A stretch of DNA of 64,000 bases, from positions 1,116,001 to 1,180,000 of the forward strand of contig MU008155.1 of NCBI GenBank assembly GCA_010909165.1. The letters are read 5' to 3'. The notes under the pieces were generated by a model. It was not told where the DNA came from. It made no database searches and saw only the letters and a list, made by a program, of their open reading frames with translations. Of the stretch, positions 24,937 through 37,726 are shown in pieces. The translations under genes were made by a program, and so were the position numbers. Position 1 is the first letter of the stretch, and each line of letters opens with the position of its first letter. The stretch is from Anthoceros angustus (taxonomy: Eukaryota; Streptophyta; Anthocerotopsida; Anthocerotales; Anthocerotaceae).

Positions 24937-24948
24937 TGGTATCAGAGC
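24937..24948 (+). other. Primer-binding site of Copia C (tRNA-Met-i)
   Basis: TGGTATCAGAGC follows the 5' LTR without a gap. It is the standard complement of the initiator tRNA-Met 3' end used by plant Copia elements. Confidence 0.95.
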
Positions 24949-25982
24949 TGCCAAGTTCTGCCCGATCCTGGTCTACATGCTAGCTTTCTAATCCAATATG
25001 GTAGGTGCATGTGATGGAGATTATGCTGGGTACAAAACCCAGTAACCATCAATCAGATGGTTTCTGTTTCTTGTCCTCAGAGAATCTCCACCACCTGCAC
25101 GACCATATCAGTGATGAATGAAATGTCTCTAGCCTACAAAAATATTTTCCGCTGCACTGCTAGGTGAGCTATGCAGACTACTGCTACGGCATATGAGAAA
25201 TGCCTCGAAGAAATAGAAATAGGGAATCTGGCACGAGGAGCCTCTTCAACATTGTCACTGACAGGTTTATCCAGGAAAGAGATCGCCTTCGGCGCCCAGT
25301 CTTTCCCCCGCAGTTTCCTTCAGTGGTTAGAAACCCTCCTCAATCCCAGACTTCCAGATGTCAGCAGCCCTCTCGGCCTCACCTGCACCCAAACACACAA
25401 AGGTTCAGGACATTACAGGCACGAAGGAGTTGCCCACGTCATCAAGAGGAGAACGGCCTTGACGCGTGGGAAATCTCACATCGCAATCACCTGCTTACTG
25501 AGATTCCGCGCGCATCATCGCTTGTCAACAAGGCACACAGCAAGGAACCAAGCACTCACAGCGCAACTTTTCCTCGACATAGCTGCAATCAAGGCACAAG
25601 TAAACACTTTGACAGAATGCCTCAGTGGAGTCCTTGCTTTGGAAGATGGCCTCATGAGCGATGGTTCCCGTCACACCCTGTTCTGACCTCAACGATCGAG
25701 GCAGCATCTCCCTGCTCAGCGAATTTGCGCGTGAGCAATGGGAGATGTGAAGGGTTGCGAGCAACAACCTGAAGCGGCACAAACACAGAACGGAAGTGAC
25801 ACACCTTGGGGCGCGAAGTCGGTGCCTCGTGCTGTGACGCTTTTCATCCCCCTGCCCCTTCACAATCGACGGACGCAACTCCTCGCTTGCTCGCGTCCGT
25901 GCAACCACCTGCAACATACTGAACCCTTAACATGCACAATCTCACCAATTCAACCTGGTAGATCTTCCTGCTGTACGCCGCC
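24949..25982 (+). other. Leader of Copia C with degenerate open frames
   Basis: Between the primer site and the likely gag ATG (25983) are two overlapping frames of 171 and 190 codons (25171-25686 and 25200-25772). Parts look coding: a basic start with FIQERDRLRRPVFPPQFP in one frame, and an amphipathic stretch with AQLFLDIAAIKAQVNTL in the other. This suggests one gag-related reading frame with a frameshift near 25450-25500. No known domain could be assigned. Confidence 0.4.
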
Positions 25983-26121
25983 ATGGCTAGAAACCCCGGC
26001 ACAGATGGTGCGCAAGCACACAGCGCTGCCGGGCTTCCCTTCGGAGGACCTACAACAGCGTCACCGAGAAATCAGGCGGGTTCAGCACCCTCATCTACGG
26101 GACAGGTTCAAGCTTATACTC
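25983..26121 (+). pseudogene. Copia C gag, 5' part (split by Copia B)
   Basis: A frame beginning MARNPGTDGAQAHSAAGLPF at 25983 is rich in Ser, Pro, Gly and Gln and runs to 26121, where Copia B inserted. The reading continues at 32103 after the insertion, where a Pro/Gly-rich repeat region follows, probably with one small frame change near the join. Confidence 0.65.
26117..26121. other. Left target-site duplication of Copia B (TACTC)
   Basis: TACTC precedes the left LTR of Copia B and recurs at 32098-32102 after its right LTR. The flanking gag sequence joins smoothly when the insert and one TACTC are removed. Confidence 0.9.
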
Positions 26122-26334
26122 ATTTGTGATATGGGCATCATACGGACATCATAGATTCAGAAGCATAAGGACCAGATGCTGAGGAGCGCGTGAGCGGAAG
26201 AGAATGTCATCGTGAATCGATCAAAAGGTACATAAAGAAGAAGTGTAACCGTTTTTCTAAAGTAATCCTAATTAACTAATCAAATGATACTCTTAACTAG
26301 AGTTAGGTATGAAACAAAACCATATTATCCAATA
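26122..26334 (-). repeat. 3' LTR of Copia B
   Basis: Nearly the same sequence as 31889-32097. It starts ATTTGTGATATGG and ends TTATCCAATA on the plus strand. It has a few extra bases near 26155-26175 relative to the other copy. Confidence 0.95.
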
Positions 26335-27003
26335 CGCCCCCTCAGACCTAACTCGAAAACAAAACGTTTGGATACGTAATCCACGAGGTCCGGTAGAGGT
26401 GCGCGCCCGTCTTCAGTAAAGTGCTCACGGCTTGCATAAAAAAAAACGATCATACAGTCTGATCACAGCTCACCTGTTAGAGCTCGCGATTGCGATCATA
26501 CTCGCTATTTGGATCCTGCTGCCTCCGAGGCATTCTGCATCACACAGAGCTGGAAGCAGAAGGCGGATGCAAAACCTGGTTGATGTAGCTGAAGATAAGG
26601 CGCCTGATGAGGTTCCCAAAAAAAAAAGGTGAGGAAGGAAATGCGAAGACGCTCATTGCCGCCGGCTTAAGAATGGCGAGAGAGGAGGTAACTCGTGAAC
26701 TTCCAAGCTGCTTAATTCTGCTATTGAAGGTAAGTGATCACCAGTCCTGCTAACCTGCATTGCTGAGAGTGTTGATTCATCCAGGATTAACAGGGGTGTA
26801 GTGATTTGCAGCTAGGGCTCCCGAAACGATCCTGTGTGTCACACATAGGAACTGAAAATGGAGGGGATGGCCCAATGCTGCATCGTAGGGCTCAAAATTA
26901 AGCTGAATCCAGAGGAGGATCCCGACTCCGCTTTAAGATAAGTGTTGGTGGAATCATTAAGCGAGGGAGCATCTATGCGATCATGTGACATCTTAGGAGT
27001 CCC

Positions 27004-28950
27004 TTAGTAAGAATGTCGCAATGTTGGTGAGGTGTGAACATATTGGGTTATGATTCCCATTTCCACCGCTTGACGGATAAAATGAAATTGAATCTCAATA
27101 TGCTTTGATCGCGTGCGGGATGGGGTTGCCGTGATAGTGATTGGTTGTCGACCGCAATGTGGTTGCTCGAGTTGCTCCTGAATACCATCAAGAAACCGTC
27201 GACCCAAGTGATCTCACGGCAGCAAGTGAAAGAGCACCATACCGCCTCGGTTGAGGAGAGCTGTGGATAACTTTTTGATTGCCAATCGATTGCTGAACCT
27301 TGCAGCAGGACACAATAAGTCGCTATAGACTTGAGAATCAATGTCCCTTGATCGGCATCGAAAACGAGGTAAGAATATCACGCCATGTTGTGAATCTGCG
27401 GATACATGTGTTGGGTCCCTTTCAAATAACGAAGGATACGTTTCCAATGACCCAATGCTTTTGTCCGGTTCTTGAGGAAGCGTGAGACTATACTGACTGG
27501 GAAATATGGACGAGTCCAGCCAGCTAAATATAAAAGGCTCCCAAGCGCCTCTCTGTAAGGTATAGTTGACATAGCGCTCGTTCATTATCGTAGTTGGGGT
27601 GTCCTCAATAGATAGCTTGTCACTAGTGGAACGGAGTAGACCGGGTTTACATCCAGTGATTAAATTTAGTGAGAAGCGTATAAAATGTGATTGATGAATA
27701 CATACAGTCTTGCCCATATCAAAAGCAAAGCAATGCCAAGTGCAAACTTTAAAGGTCCGACATCATGTCCCACTCACAGAGTTCTCGCTTGATGTAGGTC
27801 GGGGATCCGTTGTCACTTGCGAAGATGAAATTATCATCAACATACAAAGCAATGATGCATATCTCGATTGGTCTTCTTGAGGACATAGACGCAATCGGCT
27901 AGAGGTACAAAACCCAGCTATAGTTTCTTATCGACGTGAATTCCATAGGCGTCTTGTTGTTTTAATCCATACAGGATTTCGTGAGTCTACATACCTTGGT
28001 GTGATCGACAATATAGCCTCGGTGGTTCATAAAAATCACCTCGGTAAGATCTCCATTTAAAATGCGGTCTTGGCGTCCATTTGATGGACAATCAACTTAT
28101 GTTTGACGACAGAGTAATATACGCAGACGTTGGCTTTACAAGCGGGCTAAAGGTCTCGTAATCCGGACCATGGACTGAGTGTAGCCCTCGCCACTAACTT
28201 TGGCCTTATAGCGGCCAACAACCGTCTGGATGGAGCTTCAATTTGAAAACCCATTTGGATGTGATGGGTTTTCGATCTCGTGGTAAGGTTACCAACTCCC
28301 ATGTCTTGTTTGATATAAGACTGTTATATTCTGAATCAATAGCTTTCTGCCATTCTGCCTTTTGAGGACCAGACAATGCCTCTTGATAGGTGAGTGATGT
28401 TTGGGGATCTAGGGCGGAAGATCTGCATAAGCAAAGTCGAGAGACTCACGAGGTTGTGCTACATGATCCGCCGTGATTGATAGGTAAAAGTATCACCGGT
28501 GAATAAGGTGGATTAAGCCACTCTTCACGAGGCGATGTGACTGGCTGATCTTCTCAAAGGTGTCATGGAGCCTCTAATGGTAAGTCAACAGTGGATCTAA
28601 GTCCGTAAGTCTGCAGGTTGGTCTAAATCGTCCACTAAAATATTGTGTGGTTGGTCTAATTCATCCACTAAATTATCTGGCGCATCTAACAACCGATCAT
28701 TGAGTGCTAGAATGGGGACAAGCATCTTGGTGTGGTTTAACAAGATCGTAAGAATTCAACCATATCGAAATCGTTGTATTATCAATGGATGATCTAATGG
28801 AAGGTGGCCATACAAGGAAGGTTGTGGAAGAGGCTCATGGCTAGTGGAGGACCGAGATGTGCATTGAATAAAACTCTCATTGAAGCTAACACTACGGGCC
28901 AAGGTAAGTTGCTTAGTGTAAGGGTTGTAGAGCCTATAACCTTTGGAAGT
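27004..28950 (-). pseudogene. Copia B reverse transcriptase/RNase H, heavily decayed
   Basis: The RNase H region on the minus strand (about 27341-27048) reads YCVLLQGSAIDWQSKS, SSTEA and CCREITW. The segment around 27572-27378 reads ALGSLLYLAGWTRPYF and LKRILRYLKGT-like sequence. The rest of the reverse transcriptase (about 27700-28900) is recognisable only from scattered short matches with many frameshifts and stops. The element cannot encode its own polymerase. Confidence 0.75.
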
Positions 28951-29116
28951 GTCGAATAGCCGACAAAATGTGCTTGGTTGCCCGATTATCCATCTTTCCT
29001 CTCTTGTCGCAGTACATAAGCATATGCCGAATCGAAAATAAAGATGGTGATTCGAGGTTTAGAAGTATGCCATCTCTCAAAGGTGTGTGATCAAATAAGG
29101 GCTTTCTTTGGCGATG

Positions 29117-29929
29117 TTATGAACATAGTTTACATGCAATAGCCCAAGATCCTGGTCGCCCGCCAATGAGAGTGTAGCTGCATCTTTCATGTAACGTGCG
29201 GTTGTAACGTTCTGCGAAAGAGTTTTGTGCAGGGTGGTATGGCACAGTAAGTTGGTGGATGATTCCTTTCTCCTGACAGAAGGACTGAAAAACATGGCTG
29301 AGGTACTCTGGTGCATTGTCACTGCGCAATCTCTTTAGTGTTTTTCCAGTTTGTGTTTCAGCCATGTGCACGTATTCTACAAACTTGTCATATGTTTGGT
29401 GTCTGCCATGCAGGAAATATAAGGTGCAAAAGTGACTCCATTCATCCAGAAAGGTTAAAAAATAGATAGCTCCACCAAAAGAGCTCGTGGACATGGGTCC
29501 ACATATATCAGAATGGACCATATCGAGAAGGCCTGCTGCTTTTGTAGGCTCAGGGTCATTATATGGCTTCTGAGCCATCTTCCCTACTTGACAGTTCTCA
29601 CAGAAAAGGTGATCAGTAACTTTAAATGTTAAAGCATCTTTATATAGTTTTGGCTTACCAACCAGCTGTCGTATGTAGGTGATGCTGGGGTGACACATGC
29701 GACAGTGCCAGAGCAAAGTCTTATCCACATCAGGTCGAGCGTCAATAACTAATGAGCGGGCTGCTGAAGATACTGCCTCAAACCTATATAGGTCATGATA
29801 TACCACTCCCGTTGCAAGTAGGAGGGATGTATCATATGCTGATGTAACCATGCAGCCAGTAGGTGTAAAAACTACTTGTAGCTCATGGTCTGAAATAAGC
29901 TTTCGTATAGATAGCAAGTTCTTAGTCAT
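29117..29929 (-). pseudogene. Copia B integrase, longest open segment
   Basis: A 270-codon frame covers the pre-integrase and integrase domains. The zinc-binding HHCC module is seen as LLWHCRMCHPS followed by FCENCQVGK. The catalytic triad is present: D in VHSDICGP, D in LRSDNAPEY, E in NSFAERYNRTL. The frame is cut at both ends by stops, so it is part of a broken pol polyprotein. Integrase inserts the cDNA copy into the genome. Confidence 0.9.
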
Positions 29930-30330
29930 CTAGGGTACATGGAGTACGTCAAGATGTATCTCTTTGTCTCCTCCTGTGGTAGGACTTCTCCTAAGCTCAC
30001 GGCCAAACCACCGCCATCGCCGAGCGACAAATTGACTAGGCAAGTGGCGGTGTAAGTGATGAACTTCTCGCGGTTGGCATATGTGGTTTGTTGCGCGTAA
30101 TCGAGAAACCACATGTCACTATCTGCTTGTGTTAAGGATAGGCACACTGCCAAAATGGTTGGAGACTTAACACGTTGTGGGCTACTTGTTTGTCCACGAG
30201 TCACTAGGTGTGATTCTCCTCCAAGAGGAGCTTCTCGCCTGGGTTCCCCAGCGCGCTTTTTTCTACACTCATGCTCAAAACGTCCTGGTATTAGACACCA
30301 GTGACATGTACCTTTAACCTTTCGCTGCAT
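29926..30330 (-). pseudogene. Copia B zinc knuckle and protease region
   Basis: The frame begins with a CCHC-like knuckle, CHWCLIPGRFEHEC, in which the position normally His is Arg. It continues to a decayed aspartic-protease region (WFLDYAQQTTY where the family has D-S-G). Both key residues are changed, so the copy is non-functional. Confidence 0.75.
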
Positions 30331-30459
30331 CTGTGGAAAGGAGGGTGAAGTGTAGGGTCTCCTGGATTGGAAAGGTGGCCTATAAGGACCTCGACCTCGC
30401 CCACGTCCCCTGGAGGTAAAAAGAACTTGCGAGTTGTGATGTTGAGTACGTCCACTTCC

Positions 30460-30717
30460 TCATCCTGTCCTGCTTGACTCCTCCTCAAGCAGGGCTCCAA
30501 CAATTTGTGCATCTTGTGCACAAGACCTGCTGGTGAAGTGGCCGACAAAAGCCCTATAGCTGGGTGGAAGTGACGTTAAAAGAGCAACTACTGCTTGTGG
30601 TTCAGTCAGGTTGTGGCCACAAGAGGCGAGCTTGGCTCTCAAGGTGCGGAATTTATGCACATGATGCTCAATGTTGTCGTATCTTTCATACGGAGGCGTA
30701 TAGTAATCTAGTTGCAT
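30460..30717 (-). pseudogene. Copia B gag (UBN2-like) fragment
   Basis: The 85-codon frame has the typical Copia gag pattern with LRAKLASCGHNL, VVALLTSLPPSYRAFV and ALLEEE. Upstream pieces of gag continue to about 31123 on the minus strand, broken by frameshifts. About 31120-31890 is the minus-strand leader with no clear coding. Confidence 0.8.
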
Positions 30718-31888
30718 TAACTAAGGACATGGAGTCCTTAGCTGCGAATAGGTCCGTGAAAACCTTCCATACTTGGTGATGTAGCTTGGCCTTGGGTATC
30801 TTTGAATCATATTCTTGTCCGTCGGAAAGTATAATACTGCTCGCTTATCCTGCTTTGTTCAGACTTATCAACATCAATCGGCTTGGCTACTTTTCCAAGG
30901 ACCATATCCATTAGGTCATGCTCCTCCGCAACGCCGTAATCCGCATCTCCTGTGTCGGTTCCATTAAACCGATCTCGGTCTTTGAAGTCAATTTTGTGGT
31001 ATTGTTAATGATGGTACTAGTGCTACCACCTCCTCCTGTAGCCATGGTTTGTCTTGTGTGAGGAAAAGGGCGTGCAGGAAAACGTGGGATATAATGTAAA
31101 GATCTGTTTGGAGGAGACCACATGCAAAATAAGGCTATGCTACAATTAGCCTCGCTGACCTAATGGCTAAGGGGTCGAAAGATTGGGATCTTCCCAAACA
31201 TGGTGGAGAGAGACTCTAAGACTTGTTCAATGGGTTCAGGCATGAGCAAGCAGCCGTAGGAGGAATCGAGCAGGAGATGTCGGTGATTTGTTTGTATGAA
31301 GGCGGGTTGCGAACTAGTTCTAAGTTAGCAAAGTCATGTGACGTGTAAATTGCTTAGTCAAAACTCCAATTTGTTTGTGCAAAGAGATCGAGTTCTTTCT
31401 TATGATTATGTTTTGCTACATGTGTGTATTCTTGCAAGTCTTAAGTGTGATCCGAGGTTCTTAATGGCCGAGTCGGGTCTTTACTCGGACAGGAAAATCG
31501 AACTATTGCATCGTAGAGTGTATATCACCGATGATGCAGTGTATTCACGTCCGGTGATTACGAGCTTGCAAAGGAAAAGAAAACAGCAATGTTGGAATCT
31601 GTCATTCCTCCTGCAAGGCATATTTGTAAGCAAGTCACTTGTGCTTTCTCTCAAAGCACTCCCATTTGCTTTGTGCCAAAATTACTTGCGTGTTCTAATT
31701 TGCGGTCTCCGGAGAGGCGTTTGTCTGTCCATCCCTATCAACATCGGGAGAAAGACGCCTAATTGCGCTCCGAGACATCGTAGAATGTTGAAAACAAGCC
31801 GTTCCGCTTCCTTGGGTCAATTAAAATTGCGGCCTTGATCCAATGACGGGGCATTGGTAATACACGATGATTGAATGGCTCGATACCA

Positions 31889-32097
31889 ATTTGTGATATG
31901 GGCATCATACGGACATCATAGATTGAAGCATAAGGACCGATCTTTGAGGAGCGTGAGCGGAAGAGAATGTCATCGTGAATCAATCAAAAGGTACATAAAG
32001 AAGAAGTGTAACCGTTTTTCTAAAGTAATCCTAGTTAACTAATCAAATGATACTCTTAACTAGAGTTAGGTATGAAACAAAACCATATTATCCAATA
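31889..32097 (-). repeat. 5' LTR of Copia B
   Basis: This is the partner of 26122-26334. The primer-binding site lies at 31888-31877 on the minus strand, immediately inside the element. Confidence 0.95.
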
Positions 32098-32102
32098 TAC
32101 TC

Positions 32103-35100
32103 CAGCCTGTTTTCGCAAATCCCCGCCTTTACCACCCTTGCGCCAGGGACCGGGATTCATGCTTCAGCGCCAGGTGCCGGACCTTCTGCCTCAATGCCAA
32201 ACCCAGGAGTTGTTTTTGGGAATCCTTTGCCTGCACCAGGAGCTGGATTCGCCAATTCTCTGCCCGGTTTTGGAGTTGGATTAGGTAACCCTCCGCCAGG
32301 CCCTGGAACTGGATTCGGTCCTCCTCTGCCTCCCCCGCCAGCACCGGGAGCAGGATTTGGCCAAGCCCTCTTGCCTCCATACACACAAACATACCAGCCC
32401 TCTTATACAATCGAGTTCAAGGAACGAGATAGGTTTAACGGCAATAAATACCCTGTGTGGAGCGTTCGAATGAGAGCTGTCCTTGATGCCAGACATGTGT
32501 GGACAGTCGTGAGCAGGCACTCTCAACAACCTGCAGTCACTGCCAGCCAGCTTGACAAGGACAGGTGGGAAAATGCCAACAATGTGGCACGAGCCCTCAT
32601 AATCAGTGGGCTTGATGAGGTACTTGTTCCAGACGTGGCTTATCTTGTGAAAGCAGAAGACATATGGAATCAGCTTTCACAGACCTATGATGTTAAGAAC
32701 ATTCTCACCCTTGTAGCCGTTAGGGGCAAGCTGTTTACCCTTCGCATGAAAGACAATGAGAAAGTTGCTGTCTTCGTAGCCAAGTTTAGACACTTGCGTG
32801 CCCAAATGGCTTCCTTAGGTTCTCCAATGACACAACTTGATGCAGTAGCCCAACTTCTGACTAGCCTGCCTGCCAGTTACCAGCCTTTTGTTTCCAGCTA
32901 TGGAGCATCATTACGTGATGCAGGAAAAGCTGCAGCTGCAGGACAGCAGGTCCAGATTAGCTTCACTGACGTAGTGGGGGCCCTATTCCAAGAGGAGCCC
33001 ATAGCCCATTCCAACTCTGCATTTAAAATCGAGTTTTGTTTACCTCCAAGCCACGAATTTTCAACAAGAACAAGAATTCTTCTGCTGGCTCCTCTAAAGA
33101 CACAAAACCAGGCGGACCAAGCAGGCTGGCTCATGCAATCGGTGTGGCTCTCCTGCCAGGAGCGGGAGGTCAGAAAGAAATCTGGAGAGCCCAAAAAGGC
33201 CGAGAGATCCCACAAAGGGGCTGAGGCACACACGGTCTCCAAGGACAAATCTTCACAAGGCAAACAGCCAGTTGTGATGACAATCTGCTTTTCCACATCT
33301 TCCAAGACACATGACGCTTGGTACTTGGACTCAAGGGCCACAACCCACATCTGCCACAATCGGAGTTTAATGAGCAACTTTGTTCCTCTACATACATCTG
33401 AGAAGGTACTGCTTGGTGATGAACTCACCCGTTCAGGTCTCAAGATATTGGGGAAGGGTTCCTCCTATTTCCTGAAACCGAACGCCAGTCTTCTTTGTCT
33501 TGATAATGTCTTGTATGTCCCTGACATGGCCAAACATTTGCTATCTGTTAGCCTGCTCATGCATATGAAATATTTTGATCTAACCTTCAATTCTTCTGGC
33601 TGTCTCATCTCAAAGCGGGGCTCCAGCAGCTCTGTGGTGGCCAGAGGTCTGTTAGAGCATGATCTCTACATGTTAGACTTATCATGCGTACCTGCTGTAA
33701 GTACACATGTTGCTGCACAATCACAAGCTACACTAGCACAGCTTTGGCATGCTCGATTAGGACATACAAATAGGGACAAGCTTGTCAAGATGTCTCACCT
33801 AGAATGCTATAGGGAACGATTGCCCAAATGTTTTAAGGAGCTCCCTCCCTGTGATTCTTGCACAGTTGCAAAGCAGAAGGAGTTGCCTTTTCCCTCTAAT
33901 GTTGCATTCAGGACTTCAAATGTCCTAGACCTTGTCCACACTGACATATCAGGGAAGATCCATGTACCGTCACTTGGTGGCTCTCTCTACTACTTGACCA
34001 TCACTGACGACTACAGTCGTTACTCTTGGACTTACCCAATGAAGAAGAAATCTGACACATTTCAGTTTTTCCAAGAGTGGCTGGTTATGGTACAAAGACA
34101 GACAGGATGCTTCCTACGCTGCCTCAGGTCAGACAATGGTACTGAATTTGTGAACTCCCCTTTTGATGACTACTTGGCTGCTCAAGGAATCACTCGCCAG
34201 TTGAGCATCCCGTATACCCAGCAACAAAATGGGGTTGCTGAGCGGCGAAATCAAACCCTGCTCAGCATGACAAGAAGCATGTTAGCCTGGTCTCGATTGA
34301 GTAAGGCATACTGGGCAGAGGCTGTAGTCGCTGCCACCTACATCCTCAACAGACTTCTCACAAAATCTGTCCCTGACCGAACACCTTTTGAGGTCATATG
34401 GAAACGGAAACCTAGCCTGCTACATTTACGGGTATTTGGCTCACCTGCCTATGCCTTCATTCATGCTGAGCAGCGCAAGAAGCTTGATGATCGGGCCAGA
34501 CCTCTCATATTTATTGGTTATGGCGAAGAGACAAAGGCCTATAAACTCTATGATCCACCTACCAAATCTATTTGCCCGTAGCGTGACATTCAAGGTGCTT
34601 GCCCACCCAACACCTTGGACGGCTGCCTTGGATTCTGAGTTTCTTAGCCCTCCTCTTCCTCCTGAACTAAAAGACTTTGATGAGTCTCCTTCAGAATACC
34701 CTCAGGATGCTGCTTATGACGCCTTTCTTTCATACATGCAGCAACAACAACAAGCACCAGGGGGTGGAAATCCAGCATCTCAACTTCAGCACACAGTACA
34801 ACAGCAACTTCACAATACACCTGCAGCACTACCAGTTATTCCACTAGATGAAGCGGTGACTACGCGGCTCCACATTCTTGGCCAGCGCTATGATTCTGCG
34901 CCACACATTCGGGTTGATTGCGTCTGCGTCTGATCTGGTGAACATCTTTGAGCGGATAACCCTCACCTTGAGACTGATGAGCCCGCTGACATGGCTGAAG
35001 CTGAGACCACTGCTCCTGCACCTGTTATTGAGGAAAGGAGATATCCTAGCAGATCACGTCCATCTTGTGACCAATGGCAAGAGAAACCATATCAGCCTGA

Positions 35101-36699
35101 AGACTTTACGCAACCTCGCTCAGCTAGGCTATGTGAAGCTTTCTCTACAAATACTGCTCACCCTGCTAAGCCCCGTACATACAAGGAAGCTATTTCTGGT
35201 AACGACAAGCACCACTGGCTACCATCCATACAGGACGAATATGACTCACTCATGAAAAACGAGACGTGGGAGCTATGTCCTTTACCTGCTGGACGCAAGA
35301 CGGTGAGCTGGAAGTGGGTGTTTAAACACAAGCTAAACGCTAAGGGAGAAATTGCCAGGTACAAGAGTCGCCTCGTTGCAAGAGGATTTTCACAGGTAGC
35401 TGGTGTCGACTTCAACGAAACATTCAGCCCTGTGGTCAAGACCCAATCCATGAGGATGATGCTAGCATTAGCAGCAGCAAAGGACTGGGACCTCGAGCAA
35501 ATGGATGTTTCGACAGTGTTTTTATATGGAGACCTTGAGGAGGACATCTTCATGGAACAACCTGAGGGTTTCGTAGACCCTGAACACCCTACCTGGGTTT
35601 GTAAGCTGAAGAAGACTCTGTATGGTTTGAAACAGAGTGCACGGGAGTGGTACAAATGTATCGATAAGTACCTGAAATCCATAGGCTGTATTCAGAATCC
35701 AGCAGATGCAATGTATATGTTTATACCAAGGGAGAACACATGGTGATCTTAGCTCTGTACGTCGACGACGCAATCCTCGCTTCAAACAACAGGAAGCTGC
35801 TAGACTGGTTTAAAGGTATGCTTCATCAACGTTATGATATGAAAGATATCGGAGCTCTTACCTTTGTACTTGGTGTTCAGCTTTTGCGTGATAGAGCTAA
35901 CAGAACTTTGATTCTTCATCAAACTAAATACATCAATGAAACCCTTCGACAATTTAATCTGCAAGATGCAAAGCCCGTAAGCACCCCTGGCATCGTTAGT
36001 GTGAAGCTCACTTCTCTTCAGAGCCCTCAAAATGAAACTGATCGAGAACATATGAGCTTGGTACCTTACCGACATGCCGTTGGGTGCCTCAACTACATAA
36101 GCTGCTGGACACAACAAGATATCCAGCACTCTGTTAGTGCCGTGTCTCAGTATCTGGAGGACCCTGGCCAAGATCATTGGATCGCAGTTAAGCGGATCCT
36201 GCGTTATCTGAAGGGTACCTCTACACTTGGGCTGTGCTTTAGAGGAATGAATGAGGAAATCAGCCTGGTAGGGTATGCAGACGCCGACTGGGCAACCGAC
36301 CCAGACCAGCGCCGTAGTATCTCAGCGTACTGTTTTCTACTCTCTGGAGCTGCAGTGAATTGGAGTTCTAAGAAGCAGGCTTCCGTGGCACTCTCATCCA
36401 CGGAAGCTGAGTATAAAGCACTGACAAATTCTGCCAAAGAGGCGGAGTGGGAGAGGACTTTCCTAGCAGGTTTGCACTTCACACAACAGGTTCCAACTAC
36501 CATCTTCTGCGACAATATGTCGACCATAGCACTGGTAGGGAATCCATGTTTTCACGCTCGGACTAAGCACATAGAGATTCATCACCATTTTGTTAGGCAC
36601 TCTGTAGAACGCAAAGTGGTTTCAATAGAGCACATCTCTACAGAGCTGAACACAGCAGACCTCCTTACTAAGAGTCTCTGTCGCGCGGCAGCCGCATAG
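32103..36699 (+). pseudogene. Copia C gag-pol, main part, broken by few lesions
   Basis: A nearly continuous gag-pol runs in the Copia order. Gag: Pro/Gly-rich repeats to about 32390, then a UBN2-type domain to about 32970. Decayed zinc knuckle near 33130. Protease at 33328-33336 with Asp-Ser-Arg where Asp-Ser-Gly is expected. Integrase: HHCC from LWHARLGH to CDSCTVAK (33747-33860), catalytic D in VHTDISG (33942), D in RSDNGTEF, E in NGVAERRNQ. Reverse transcriptase: from 35158, with LYVDDAIL at 35755-35778. RNase H: about 36270-36699 with GYADADWATD and SSTEAEYKAL. Lesions are a stop/frameshift near 34565-34585, two in-frame stops near 34931 and 34949, and a frameshift near 35740. The near-identical LTRs say the insertion is young, but this copy cannot make a full polyprotein. 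Confidence 0.95.
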
Positions 36700-37423
36700 C
36701 TGCATGCCTACCTAGCCTGTCTACCAAGCTAAGTCTCTAAGCACTAGCCTGCCTGCGATCTCCTTGGCCTATGGCCCAGGAGCAATAACCTAGCCATAAA
36801 TTGTCCTTGGCCTATCACCAAGGGCAAGGCTACAAAAAGGGCTGGGTCTGCCTAAGAGAGACAGGCCCAGGGCCGTGAACAGGTGAAATCAAGATGGAAA
36901 ATTCTCCCAACTTGGCAATGCAACGAACCACAAGAACCTCTAGGAGACAAAGACACAGTAGGGACGAAGTATGGCTGTCTATTAGAACAAGACAAACATC
37001 AACAATCCAAGAATCCATGGCTGGGTGCCCACATATATAGGCAAAACCCCCAGGAGTTCTCGATGAAGTGTCCACCCGTATCGATGGTGGGCACTTTATA
37101 ATCCTACTTTCCTTGGCCTTCGAAATAATAATATTTTATGTGTCTAACAGCCTATTCGCCCTTTTCCTTGATTTACGATTTTTATGTATTTTCTAATATA
37201 AATCTGCTATCTATATATGCGTCATAGCACCGCGCCTTACATGCATAACCATGCATATAGATTGCATGCGCCATGACACATCACCTGCCACATGTCCACA
37301 TACATCACATGTCATCCTTCATCTCCATACGCATATATGCATACATGGCACACATGTCATACATGTCATACATGTCATGTACAGGCCATCCGTGGGCCAT
37401 GTACATGACATCATCAAGCACTT

Positions 37424-37530
37424 CAGCATCAGGGCTTATGCCCAGGATGCTCCAGTCAGTATCCAGTCATTTTAGCATTCAGGGCTTATGCCCAGGATGC
37501 TCTAGTCAGTATCCAGTCATAGAGTCTTAG
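37424..37530. repeat. Two-copy tandem repeat in the tail of Copia C
   Basis: AGGGCTTATGCCCAGGATGC followed by AGTCAGTATCCAGTCAT occurs twice, with a period of about 48-57 bp depending on alignment. Confidence 0.85.
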
Positions 37531-37726
37531 GTGCTCTGTTTCCCCTACAGCAACAGCATGACATCTCCCTACTCTTAAGCACAATTTTCATACAGAAGCC
37601 CTCGGCTTAGTAGATTACAATTCCTACCTTCTGAACGCATCAGTGAGACAATCATCATGAGGACTTCAGTGATGCCTGGCGGATGAAGCTCGAAGACCCT
37701 ATCCAATCGCCTGGATTCACCCTCAA

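Larger units (their letters stand above)
26122..32097 (-). mobile_element. Copia B, 5976-bp LTR retrotransposon nested in Copia C
   Basis: The element is in minus orientation with LTRs at 26122-26334 (3' LTR, 213 bp) and 31889-32097 (5' LTR, 209 bp), roughly 93-95% identical with several small indels. It is flanked by TACTC duplications. The minus-strand primer site TGGTATCGAGCC (31888-31877) directly abuts the 5' LTR. A polypurine run (minus strand GAGGGGGCG, ending at 26335) directly abuts the 3' LTR. From TSD, primer site and polypurine tract together, the LTR ends are TATTGG...ACAAAT rather than TG...CA. Internal gene order on the minus strand is gag, protease, integrase, reverse transcriptase, RNase H, the Copia order. 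All are broken by frameshifts and stops. Confidence 0.95.
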
